Assembly (NCBI GenBank): GCA_013334395.1
Contig: JAAXXS010000001.1
Location: forward strand, 40,723 to 104,722
Direction: 5' to 3'
DNA: 64,000 nucleotides
From: Holophagaceae bacterium
GTDB lineage: Bacteria; Acidobacteriota; Holophagae; Holophagales; Holophagaceae
Below are positions 9,320 through 18,612 of the stretch, one piece after another. Position 1 is the first letter of the stretch. Every line of letters starts with the position of its first letter. The notes beneath the pieces were generated by a model. The model was not told the DNA's origin and searched no databases. It saw only the letters and a program-made list of their open reading frames with translations. A program made the position numbers and the translations under genes.

Positions 9320-9991
9320 CTAAATCGTGAGGTCCGTGCCCCGGTGGTCGGAGTCGAGGGGATCCAGCCCCTGGGTGCCGGTGATCGGGGCGTACTGCCC
9401 TCGGGCGGGATCGAAGGCGAAGACCTCGCCGGTCTCGATCTTGTAGACCCAGGCGTGCAGGTGGAGCATGCCGTTGGCCACGGCCTTCGCCACCGAGGGG
9501 TGCTTGCGCAGGTTGTCCACCTGGACGAGCACGTTCTCCTCCACGGTGGCATGGAGCAGGTCGCTGCCCTTCAGGTGGCCGTAGCTCTCCCACATGATCC
9601 GCTCCGTGGTGCGGCAGTGGGTCAGCCAGGCGCGGGTGGCCGGCAGCTCGCCCAGCTCGTCCGGGTTCAGCAGCGCTCGCATGGCGCCGCAGTTGGAGTG
9701 GCCGCAGATGATGATGTGCTTCACCTTCAGGGCGGCGACGGCAAACTCGATACCCGCGGCCATGCCGCCCATGCTCTCGTACGGCGGGATGAGGTTGCCG
9801 ACGTTGCGCAGAATGAAGAGTTCGCCGGGCTGCGTCTGCGTGATCAGGTTGGGACTGATGCGCGAGTCCGAGCAGGTGACGAAGAGCGTCTCCGGCGTCT
9901 GCTCGTTCTGGTCCAGCCGCTCGAACAGCTCCCGATGGGTGCTGAAGATCTGGGTCTGGAACTGGTGAATGCCTTGGACGAGCTTCTGCAT
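9320..9991 (-). CDS. Beta-class carbonic anhydrase
   Basis: TCSDSRISPNLITQTQPGELFILRNVGN...ICGHSNCGAMRALL. Confidence 0.93.
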   Translation of the reverse strand: MQKLVQGIHQFQTQIFSTHRELFERLDQNEQTPETLFVTCSDSRISPNLITQTQPGELFILRNVGNLIPPYESMGGMAAGIEFAVAALKVKHIIICGHSNCGAMRALLNPDELGELPATRAWLTHCRTTERIMWESYGHLKGSDLLHATVEENVLVQVDNLRKHPSVAKAVANGMLHLHAWVYKIETGEVFAFDPARGQYAPITGTQGLDPLDSDHRGTDLTI

Positions 9992-10022
9992 CCGAGCATC
10001 TTACCCCGGGTAGGCCCCTGTG

Positions 10023-10754
10023 TCAGAGACTCAGGCGGGCCATGTGCTCTTCGGGCGTGATGGGGGTGTTGGGCTCGTCGTGGATGATCTTGCCGTCCCG
10101 GAGCTTCACGATGCGATGGGCATGCCGGGCGATGTCCTCCTCGTGGGTCACGAGGATGATGGTGTTGCCCTTCTGGTAGAGGTCCTCGAAGAGGGCCATG
10201 ATCTCGATGCTGGTCTTGGAGTCCAGGGCGCCCGTGGGCTCGTCCGCCAGCAGGATGGAGGGCTCGTTCACCAGGGCCCGGGCGATGGCCACGCGCTGAC
10301 GCTGGCCGCCGGAGAGCTGGTTGGGCATGTGGTCGCTGCGGGTGCCGAGGCCGACGTTTTCCAGGGCTCGCTGAGCCATCTCATGGCGCTCATGGGGTGT
10401 CTTCCCTGCGTAGATGAGGGGCAGCTCAACGTTCTGTAGCGAGGTGGTGCGGGCCAGCAGGTTGAAGGTCTGGAAGACGAAGCCGATCTCTTCGTTCCGG
10501 ATCTGGGCGAGGTTGTCATCGCTCATGGCCGAAGCCAGCTTGCCGTTCAGCTCGTAGGTGCCGGCCGTCGGCGTGTCGAGGCACCCGATGATGTTCATCA
10601 TGGTCGATTTCCCGGAGCCGGAAGGGCCCATGATCGCCACGTACTCGCCCCGCTGGATGCCCATGGAGACACCATCCAGAGCCCGCACCTCCATGTCGCC
10701 CATCTGGTAGACCTTGGTGATGTCGGTGAGTTGGATCAGGGGCGAATCGGCCAT
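10023..10754 (-). CDS. ABC transporter ATP-binding protein, MacB/LolD-like
   Basis: Walker [10 protein letters not shown], signature [15 protein letters not shown], Walker [14 protein letters not shown]; start at MADSPLIQ. Confidence 0.9.
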   Translation of the reverse strand: MADSPLIQLTDITKVYQMGDMEVRALDGVSMGIQRGEYVAIMGPSGSGKSTMMNIIGCLDTPTAGTYELNGKLASAMSDDNLAQIRNEEIGFVFQTFNLLARTTSLQNVELPLIYAGKTPHERHEMAQRALENVGLGTRSDHMPNQLSGGQRQRVAIARALVNEPSILLADEPTGALDSKTSIEIMALFEDLYQKGNTIILVTHEEDIARHAHRIVKLRDGKIIHDEPNTPITPEEHMARLSL

Positions 10755-10884
10755 CGGAACCTCGAAGGACCCCGCTGGGTCCTGCTTCATCTTCGCAGAA
10801 CTCCCGGGACAGGTTTAGGAGCGGGCTGTGTTTCCCGTTACAATTCCCGCTCACCCGTCCTCAGCCTATAGGTAACGATTCCCG

Positions 10885-13515
10885 ATGATTGCCTCCCTGT
10901 TTCTCGCCCTGGGTCGTCCTCTGCTGCGCCTGCGCTACCGGCTGCGCGCCGAGGGCCTCGAGGAACAGTCCCCCCGGTCGGGGGCGGGCACGCTGTTCGT
11001 GGCAAACCACCCGACCCTGGTGGATCCGTTCCTGCTGCTCACCACCCTTGCGCCGCGCTTTGCGCCGATCCTGGTGGCTGGGCGGGATCATGCCGCTTCA
11101 CTGCCGCTCCGCTTGCTCGCCCGGCTGCTGGGCGCCCGGGCCCTGCCGGATCCTTCGGACCTCGGCGACCGCTGCCGACCCGCGCTGGAGGTCGAGCTGG
11201 CTACGCTCGCCGCCCAGCTGGCCGCGGGCCGCAACCTGTTGCTCTTCCCCGGCGGGCGGCTGGCCCGCCAGCGCACCGAGGACTACGCCGACAACAGTGT
11301 CGTGGAGGCCATCCTCCGCCAGGCCCCCGGCGCCAGGGTCGTGACGGTGCGGCTGCAGGGCCTGTGGGGCAGTCGCTTCAGCGCTGCGGCAGGGACTCGG
11401 CCGAGGCTGGGGCTCCAGCTGCTGAAGAGCGTGTTCTACCTCTGCGCGAACGGCCTGTTCTTCATGCCGCGGCGGGACGTCCGTCTGGTGCTGGAGGAGG
11501 CCCGGGACCTGCCCCTGGAGCAGGGGCGGTCCGCCCTCAATCGGGCTCTGGAAGGGGCGCTCAACCGGGAGGCCACGGCCCGCACCTTTGTTCCCTACCG
11601 GTTCTGGCGGAACCATGCTCCCCGCACCCTGCCGGAGCCGCCCCGACCCCGGGTCGAAGGGAACACCCGCTCGGTGCCCACCCAGGTGCGCGACGCAGTC
11701 CGCCACCACCTGCAGGCGGTCACGGGCCACGCCGAGATCCAGGACACCCAGACCCTGGTGGGCGATCTGGGCCTGGACGCCCTGGGCCACCGCGAGCTCG
11801 AGCTCTGGATCCAGCGGGCCTACGGCTACACCTGCGGCGACCCAGCCTCCCTGCAGACCGTGGGGGATGTGCTCCTGGCCGCCACGGGTGCCGCAGTCTC
11901 CCTGCGCCAGGGTGAGCTGAAGGCCGTGCCCCACGCCTGGTTCCACACCCGGACGGACCTGCCCATTGAGATGCCCGAGGGCGACACCATTCTCGAGGTC
12001 TTCCTCAAGCAGGCCCGGCGGGATCCCCGCCGCGTCGTGATGGCGGACCAGGCGGGCGGCGTCAAGACCTACCGGGACGTGATCACGGCGATCATGGTGC
12101 TGAAGCCTCTCTTCGAGCGCCTGGAGGGCACCCACGTGGGGCTGATGCTGCCGGCCTCGGGTGGCGCCAGCATCATCTACCTGGCCCTGCTCTTCGCGGG
12201 CAAGACGCCGGTGCTGGTGAACTGGACCGCAGGCGCGCGCAGCATGGCCTTCGGACTCGATCTGGTGGGGGTGCGGCACGTCATCACCGTGTCCACGCTC
12301 GTGAACCGGCTGGATGCGCAGGGCGTGGACCTGTCCGCCGTGAAGGATCGCCTGCTGCTGCTGGACGAGGCCGGCAAGAAGATCTCCCTGCCGACCAAGC
12401 TGGCAGCGGCCTTCCGGGCCCGCTTCAACTGGGCCTCCCTGGTGCCGGAGAAGGCGCCCGCCACCGCGGCGGTGCTGTTCACCAGCGGCAGCGAGAGCTA
12501 CCCCAAGGCCGTGCCCCTGAGCCACGGCAACATCCTGGCGAACATCCGCGACGCGGCCCTGGCCCTCCACTTCCGGGAGGACGAGCGGGTCATGGGCTGC
12601 CTGCCGCCCTTCCACGCCTTCGGCCTGACCACCACCACCATCCTGCCGCTCCTGCTGGGCCTGCGGGTGGTCTACCACCCCAACCCCACCGAGGGGCGCA
12701 TGCTGGCCCGGATCATCGAGGCCTACCACGCCACCATGCTCGTGGGCACGCCCACCTTCCTCGGGGGCATCCTGCGCATGGCGGAAGACCGCCACCTGGA
12801 ATCGCTCCGCGTCGTCGTGTCGGGCGCCGAGAAGTGTCCCGACTCGATCTATGCGACCCTCGCCCGGCGCTGGCCAAGCTGCACGGTCCTCGAGGGCTAC
12901 GGCATCACCGAGTGTTCTCCGGTGGTCTCCGTCAACCGCGAGGAGGATCCCCGCCATGGCACCATCGGAAAGCCGCTGCTCTCGGTGACGTGGTGCATCG
13001 TGGACCTGGACACTGGCCTCCGCGTGGAGCCCGGTCAGCCCGGCATGCTCCTGGTCAAGGGGCCCAGCATCTTCGGGGGCTACCTCAACCCGGACGTGGA
13101 CTCTCCCTTTGAGACCTTTGAGGGCAGCTCCTGGTATCGCACCGGCGACCTGGTGCGGCAGGACCGGGGCGTGCTCGTGTTCGCCGGCCGCCTCAAGCGC
13201 TTCGTGAAGCTGGGAGGCGAGATGGTGTCCCTTCCCGCCATCGAGGAAGCCCTGTCCCGCCGCTTCCAGGGCGAGGACGAGACCGAGCCCGTCCTGGCGG
13301 TGGAGGCCTCGCCCGAGGAACTCAACCCGGACCTGATCCTGTTCTCGGTGGCCGGCATCGGCCGCGATGATGCCAATGCCGTCATCCGCGCGGCGGGCCT
13401 GTCGTCCCTGCACAACATCCGCGTGGTGCGCCACATCGACCAGATCCCCACCCTGGGCACGGGCAAGACCAACTACCGGGCGCTGAAGGAGCTGCTGGGC
13501 GAGGCGCCGTCCTAG
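10885..13515 (+). CDS. PlsC acyltransferase + ACP-like + AMP-dependent acyl-ACP synthetase fusion (Aas-like)
   Basis: NHPTLVDP acyltransferase motif; GDLGLDALGHRELE ACP-like domain; LFTSGSESYPKAVPLSHGN and EGYGITECSPVVS adenylation motifs. Confidence 0.85.
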   Translation: MIASLFLALGRPLLRLRYRLRAEGLEEQSPRSGAGTLFVANHPTLVDPFLLLTTLAPRFAPILVAGRDHAASLPLRLLARLLGARALPDPSDLGDRCRPALEVELATLAAQLAAGRNLLLFPGGRLARQRTEDYADNSVVEAILRQAPGARVVTVRLQGLWGSRFSAAAGTRPRLGLQLLKSVFYLCANGLFFMPRRDVRLVLEEARDLPLEQGRSALNRALEGALNREATARTFVPYRFWRNHAPRTLPEPPRPRVEGNTRSVPTQVRDAVRHHLQAVTGHAEIQDTQTLVGDLGLDALGHRELELWIQRAYGYTCGDPASLQTVGDVLLAATGAAVSLRQGELKAVPHAWFHTRTDLPIEMPEGDTILEVFLKQARRDPRRVVMADQAGGVKTYRDVITAIMVLKPLFERLEGTHVGLMLPASGGASIIYLALLFAGKTPVLVNWTAGARSMAFGLDLVGVRHVITVSTLVNRLDAQGVDLSAVKDRLLLLDEAGKKISLPTKLAAAFRARFNWASLVPEKAPATAAVLFTSGSESYPKAVPLSHGNILANIRDAALALHFREDERVMGCLPPFHAFGLTTTTILPLLLGLRVVYHPNPTEGRMLARIIEAYHATMLVGTPTFLGGILRMAEDRHLESLRVVVSGAEKCPDSIYATLARRWPSCTVLEGYGITECSPVVSVNREEDPRHGTIGKPLLSVTWCIVDLDTGLRVEPGQPGMLLVKGPSIFGGYLNPDVDSPFETFEGSSWYRTGDLVRQDRGVLVFAGRLKRFVKLGGEMVSLPAIEEALSRRFQGEDETEPVLAVEASPEELNPDLILFSVAGIGRDDANAVIRAAGLSSLHNIRVVRHIDQIPTLGTGKTNYRALKELLGEAPS

Positions 13516-13520
13516 GGCAG

Positions 13521-14663
13521 CTAGGGCAGGGTCTCGATCAGCAGGGCCAGGCCCAGGCCTCCGCCGATCCCGAGGGTGGCCACGCCCAGGCCGCCGCCGC
13601 GCCGCCGCAGCTGATGGATCAGGGTGCAGAGGATGCGGGCGCCCGTGGCGCCGATGGGGTGCCCCAGTGCCACCCCGCCCCCGGCCACGTTCAGGCGGTC
13701 CAGCGGCAGCCCCAGCGCTCGCTGGCAGACAAGCAGCTGGGTCGAGAAGGCCTCGTTCAGCTCCCAGAGGTCGATGTCGGCCACGGTCATCCCGTGGGCG
13801 GCCAGCAGGCGCTGCACCGCCGGCACGGGGGCCTCCCCCATGTCCAGGGGATCCACGCCCGCCTCGCTCCAACCCCGAATCCGCGCCAGGGGCCTCGCGT
13901 CGCCGGCGTGTTCGTGGCGACCCAGCAGCAAGGCGGCGGCGCCGTCCGAGAGGGCCGAGGCATTGCCAGCGGTGATCTGGCCCTCAGGGTCGAAGACCGG
14001 AGCCAGGCGGGCCAGGCGCTCCGGCGTGACCTCGGGCCGGACGCACTCGTCATGGTCCAGGGCCGGATGGGCGACCAGCTCGGCCTCAAAGCTCCCCTGG
14101 GCCGCGCGTCGGTGGCTCTCGGCGGCCCAGGCATCGGCCTCCAGTCGCGTGATCCCGCGTTTTTTCGCCAGTTGCTCGATGGTCTCGCCCATGAGCAGTC
14201 CCGTCACCGGGCAGCGCAGGCCATCCTGGTGCATGACGTCCGGCAGCTGGCGGTGCCCCATGCGGAAGCCCCAGCGCAGCCCCGGCACCAGGTGGGGGGT
14301 GTCCGACATGGCCTCGCTGCCGCCAGCCAGGACCGGACCCGAGCTGGGCTCCGCCAGCTGCTGGGCGGCGAGGATGACGGTCTGGAGGCTCGAGCCGCAG
14401 GCCATGTTGACCGTGAAGGCGGCGGTGTCCTGGGACAGCCCGGCCCGGAGCGCCAGGGTGCGGGCAGGGTTCATTCCCTGGGTGTGGCTGCGGGCCATGC
14501 CCCAGAGCAGGCGGCCGGGGCGGGGCAGGGAAGGGTCCACGGTGAGGGCGTCCACCACGGCCTGGCCAAGCGGGACGGCGCCCTGTCCCGCCAGGCTGCC
14601 GCCATAGCTGCCCTGGGGCAGCCGGCGGGCGGCCAGGATGAGCACGTCACCCCGGGTCTTCAT
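13521..14663 (-). CDS. Thiolase / acetyl-CoA acyltransferase
   Basis: NMACGSSLQTVILAAQQL; WELNEAFSTQ; GGGVALGHPIGATGARI. Confidence 0.9.
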   Translation of the reverse strand: MKTRGDVLILAARRLPQGSYGGSLAGQGAVPLGQAVVDALTVDPSLPRPGRLLWGMARSHTQGMNPARTLALRAGLSQDTAAFTVNMACGSSLQTVILAAQQLAEPSSGPVLAGGSEAMSDTPHLVPGLRWGFRMGHRQLPDVMHQDGLRCPVTGLLMGETIEQLAKKRGITRLEADAWAAESHRRAAQGSFEAELVAHPALDHDECVRPEVTPERLARLAPVFDPEGQITAGNASALSDGAAALLLGRHEHAGDARPLARIRGWSEAGVDPLDMGEAPVPAVQRLLAAHGMTVADIDLWELNEAFSTQLLVCQRALGLPLDRLNVAGGGVALGHPIGATGARILCTLIHQLRRRGGGLGVATLGIGGGLGLALLIETLP

Positions 14664-15343
14664 GGGGCGGGATCCCAGTCATCGGGGGTCGGTTCCCGGG
14701 GGCCGAGGCGGGCATCCGGGGGGAACCAGGCATTCCAGCGGGCCAGATGCCGGGCGACGTATTCTCGCCCCCAGAACCTCATTCGGCTCGTCCAGGGCCA
14801 GTCGTCAGTCCGGGCCGGGACGCCCCAGGCCTGAAGGCCGATCTGGTCCGCCAGGTAGAGGGCCCGGGGAAGATGGAAGTCCGAGGTCACAATCACCGCC
14901 TGACGCTGACCGAACACGACCTGGGCGCGCCGGAGGCTGTCCCAGGTGCGCAGGCCGGCGTAATCGCTGACGATGCGGGTGGGCGGCACCCCCTGCCGGA
15001 TCAGCCAGCGGCGCATGGCCTGGGGCTCGTTGTAGGTGGGATGGCGGTTGTCTCCGGACACCAGGAACCAGCGCACCTTGCCAGTCCGGTAGAGGCCATG
15101 AGCGGTGCGCAGCCGTCCCTCCAGGATCGACGTGGGCTCACCATCCCCATAGACACCGGCTCCGAGCACCAGCACCGGCCCACCCACCACGGGCAACTGG
15201 TCGGCGGGATAGACCTGCAAATGGTGCATGGCGGGGAACCTAACCAGGGTCCAGAGCAGATCTCCGAGGAGGGCCAGCGCTGGGACCAGGATCAGGGGCC
15301 ACCGGTGCTGCCGGCAGCGATGAAGGAAGGCGGAGATGGACAT
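14660..15343 (-). CDS. YdcF/SanA-like DUF218 membrane protein
   Basis: LVLGAGVYGDGEPTSILEGRLRTAHGLYRTGKVRWFLVSGDN...AVIVTSDFHLPRAL. Confidence 0.8.
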   Translation of the reverse strand: MSISAFLHRCRQHRWPLILVPALALLGDLLWTLVRFPAMHHLQVYPADQLPVVGGPVLVLGAGVYGDGEPTSILEGRLRTAHGLYRTGKVRWFLVSGDNRHPTYNEPQAMRRWLIRQGVPPTRIVSDYAGLRTWDSLRRAQVVFGQRQAVIVTSDFHLPRALYLADQIGLQAWGVPARTDDWPWTSRMRFWGREYVARHLARWNAWFPPDARLGPREPTPDDWDPAP

Positions 15344-15419
15344 CGTGAGTTAGCATAGACCTTTCGTCCGCCAAGACCCACGGACCTCCGTTCCCTTTCG
15401 AGACTTCCATCGAGACCCG

Positions 15420-18400
15420 TTGATGATCATGCGCCTCCGTTCCGCCGTCGTCCTCTCCCGGACCCCCCTTGCCGGCACCCTCCAGGTACTGGCGCCGCTG
15501 GCGCTTGTCCTCGCCGCTGGCAGCACGGGCTGCTTCCGGGCCACGGGGATCTCCCGGCCCGACGTGGTGGTGGAGGAGATTGCGGCGACCGGAGGCGACC
15601 GGGTCTCGGGCCTGAAGGCCACCGCCGGCCCTGGGGACTATTATCTGGGCAATGATAGCGTCCACCTCGCCGTGGATGGCGCGGTCTACGGGGACCGCGA
15701 AGGCCAGCTGGGTTCGCCCTCGGGGGGCGCCATCCTGGATGTGGGCTCCATCGCTCTGGACCAGAGCTTCCACCGGGTTTCCATGCCCACCGACCTGGTG
15801 GAGCGGCTGGGTCTGGTGGCCAATCAGGATCCAGACCTGCCCGTGATCATCGATCGGTTCATTCCCTCCTCCAACAGCGCCTCGGTCTACCTTGAGATGC
15901 AGGGGGGATTGCTGGACACGAAGGGCAAGCTGGGCGCGGCCAAGGATGCCCAGGGCCGGGTCACGGGGGTCTCGCTGGTGCACCGGATCACCCTGAACAA
16001 GGCCGATGGCTTCTTCCTGCTGGAGACCACGCTGACCAATGGGAGCGGGGCGACCCTCCCGCTGCGCAATGTCGGGGACTACCTCTCCCAGCGGGGAGGC
16101 GGCCTCCGCTTCGTGGTGCCTGCTGTCTCTACCTTCGCGGGCGCACCGCTCAGCACGTGGGGGGTCGAAATCCCGGGTTCGGACTTCTCCGCCCCGCTGA
16201 CCACCAGCGTGGTCGCCCCCATGGTCGGCCTCATGGGCGCCGAGTCGGCCGACAACACCAGCGACTACCACGCTTCCCTGGGCATTCTCCCGCTGGATGT
16301 CGATGGCGTCCTGGTCGCCTCGGATCCGCAACAGGCTCTCACGGAAAACCGCCCTAAGTTCCCTGCTCGGCTCGTGGTGGGCAGCCCCGCGGTGGCCAAC
16401 CTTGCGGCGGGCCAGTCGGTCAGCTACCGTCGCCGGCTCTACGTCGTCGGCGGGTCCAGCTACGTCGGCTCCCTGCCGGCCCAGACCACCACGGTCTTCA
16501 CCCTGATGACCCAGGCCAGGGCCGGGTTCCGGACCGAGGATGTGGGGTATCTGGCCTACACCAGCTTCGGGACCGCGGTCCGTGGCGGCCCGCGCCAGGC
16601 GGAGTTCAAGTTCGAGCGCTACACCTACACCGGTAGCCAGGCCTTCAACCTGGCCGATCCGGCCAACCCGGCCAACCAGCCCGCCAACTGGCGCCTGGAG
16701 CGGGTGGAGTGGCGGGAACCTACCGACATCTCCGCCGGCATCTCCAGCATCGGGATGTTCCTTCCCGTCATCCCCGATGGCACCAGTGGGCTTTCGCAGC
16801 GCTACCGGATCACGGCCCGAAACAGCCTCCAGCAGAGCAGCCCGCTCTATCTGGGAACGAACGCCCTGGATACCACCCGTCCCGCCCTGGCCACGCCGGT
16901 GACTCCATCCAAGACCCAGAACTGGTCGGTGCTTGAGCCCCTCAGCCCCGAGCGGGACGAGGTCCTGGACGCTTCGGGGAACATCCTCCGGCAGACCCAG
17001 ACCGCCCACACCTTCTCGGCCCGGCAGTCCGGCACGCTGGAATTCGGGGGCATCAACCCGCTGCGGATCACCCTCCAGGGCGTGGGTGTCGCTGACCCAA
17101 GTTCCCAGCGCATCCGTCGGCTCGCCAGTGCCTACAACGAGATCTACAAGGGCAAGTTGCCCGTTGGAACGAACTACGGTTCCTACCAGTACACCGCAGG
17201 GAATCAGGTCTTTGGCACGGCCTTCGGGTCCACGGCAGCCTCCACGGTGATGTCCTTCCCTGCCGGGGACTACGTTGCCTATGCCACCCGGGGCCCCCTC
17301 TCCCACCTGGACTCCCTGCCGGTGAAGGCCTTCGACGGCCAGACCAACAACGTCCACGGCTTCGTGGTGACTCCGCCCACCCTTCCCACGGGCTGGACCA
17401 GCTTCGATGTGCCGGGACCCACCCAGGTCACCACGGGCGGCTTCAACCCTGGTGAGTTGCTCAGCTCTGCTGTGGCCGAGGGCATTCAGGTCGTCACCCG
17501 CACCGAAGAAGACGCCCTGACCGATCCCACCGCCCTCCAGGTGGAGTTCCGTTCGGAGATCGACAACACGCTCCTGGTCAGCGATGTCCAGCGGGTGCCC
17601 ATCGGCAGCGATCCCTTCGTGATCGGCGCCCGCAGCGCCTCCCTCAGCGATGGCTTCACCACCGCCCTCTTCACGCCCGCCCCCACCACCGATCGCAATG
17701 GCGGCGCGCGCCCCTCCAAGGGGTGGAACCTGGCCGACTTCATCACCCAGGCCGAAGGTGGCTACACCATCATCCACCGGCCGCGCGGCCCCGTCGGCCT
17801 GTTCACAGCTCGCGGCTTCAGCCGCACCGTGGCCCTGGGCACCGGGGTCAACGCCTGGTGGAACGCGACGGGTCCGGCCTCGCTCGGCAAGCGACTCGGG
17901 GACTTCGACGCCCTGGAGCTCCTGCGTGCCGAGGGCTTCGATCCCACCAACCCCACGGCCTGGGCGACTGAGTTCAACGCGGTTCGCGATGACTGGTATG
18001 CCCTCCTCAACCAGCAGACGCCGACGGCCTTCACCAAGGGCCTGGGGCTCTCCTCGGCCCGCTACAGCCTGGACACGCCGGTGGGTCTCGCCAGGACCTA
18101 CCTGAAGATCGGGACATCGACGCTCAGCCAAGGCTCCCTCACCCCGGTGCTCACGGCCCTCCGCAGCGGTGCTGCGGTGGCCTCCACGGGTCCCATGCTC
18201 GAGGTCTCGGTGAGCGGGGTTGGACCGGGTGGTCTGGTGGCGGGTCCCGTGGCCAGCGTGTCTGTGACGATCGCCCTCTACGCGCCAGACTGGGTGCCCG
18301 TGGACGAGGTCCGCGTGGTGGTGAATGGCTCGAGCACGCCCATCCCGGTGCCCCTTGGCAGCTTCACGGCCTCCGCGACCGACTTCCGGCTCCGGACGGC

Positions 18401-18596
18401 CACGGTGACCGTCCCTCTGCCCGCGGGCAAGGATGCGTGGCTGGTGGTGGAAGCTGGCGTCCCTCGGAGCACCACGGGCGTCTACCGGGCCGGAACGCCC
18501 TGGAACAAGATCATGAAGGGCCTCTATCCCATCGCCGTGACCAACCCGATCTTCGTGGATGTCAGCGGTGGCGGCTACACCCCTCCAGGACTCTGA
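15420..18596 (+). CDS. Large secreted lipoprotein-like protein, resembles CehA/McbA (PHP-type) metallohydrolases but lacks metal ligands
   Basis: Lipobox-like AAGSTGC; C-terminal collinear pattern AEGIQVVTRTEEDALTD ... IIHRPRGPVGLF ... DWYALLNQQTPTAFTKGLGLSSARY ... LRSGAAVASTGPMLEVSVSG. Confidence 0.55.
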   Translation: MMIMRLRSAVVLSRTPLAGTLQVLAPLALVLAAGSTGCFRATGISRPDVVVEEIAATGGDRVSGLKATAGPGDYYLGNDSVHLAVDGAVYGDREGQLGSPSGGAILDVGSIALDQSFHRVSMPTDLVERLGLVANQDPDLPVIIDRFIPSSNSASVYLEMQGGLLDTKGKLGAAKDAQGRVTGVSLVHRITLNKADGFFLLETTLTNGSGATLPLRNVGDYLSQRGGGLRFVVPAVSTFAGAPLSTWGVEIPGSDFSAPLTTSVVAPMVGLMGAESADNTSDYHASLGILPLDVDGVLVASDPQQALTENRPKFPARLVVGSPAVANLAAGQSVSYRRRLYVVGGSSYVGSLPAQTTTVFTLMTQARAGFRTEDVGYLAYTSFGTAVRGGPRQAEFKFERYTYTGSQAFNLADPANPANQPANWRLERVEWREPTDISAGISSIGMFLPVIPDGTSGLSQRYRITARNSLQQSSPLYLGTNALDTTRPALATPVTPSKTQNWSVLEPLSPERDEVLDASGNILRQTQTAHTFSARQSGTLEFGGINPLRITLQGVGVADPSSQRIRRLASAYNEIYKGKLPVGTNYGSYQYTAGNQVFGTAFGSTAASTVMSFPAGDYVAYATRGPLSHLDSLPVKAFDGQTNNVHGFVVTPPTLPTGWTSFDVPGPTQVTTGGFNPGELLSSAVAEGIQVVTRTEEDALTDPTALQVEFRSEIDNTLLVSDVQRVPIGSDPFVIGARSASLSDGFTTALFTPAPTTDRNGGARPSKGWNLADFITQAEGGYTIIHRPRGPVGLFTARGFSRTVALGTGVNAWWNATGPASLGKRLGDFDALELLRAEGFDPTNPTAWATEFNAVRDDWYALLNQQTPTAFTKGLGLSSARYSLDTPVGLARTYLKIGTSTLSQGSLTPVLTALRSGAAVASTGPMLEVSVSGVGPGGLVAGPVASVSVTIALYAPDWVPVDEVRVVVNGSSTPIPVPLGSFTASATDFRLRTATVTVPLPAGKDAWLVVEAGVPRSTTGVYRAGTPWNKIMKGLYPIAVTNPIFVDVSGGGYTPPGL

Positions 18597-18612
18597 CCGG
18601 CAGGAGTGGCAC

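Noticed and set aside
10023-10754. Orphan ABC ATPase as a novel system
   Set aside because: Ordinary MacB/LolD-like ATPase; the permease may simply be encoded elsewhere.
11098-13872. 924-aa antisense ORF opposite the acyltransferase/ligase fusion
   Set aside because: His/Gly/Arg-rich low-information translation; sense strand carries all motifs.
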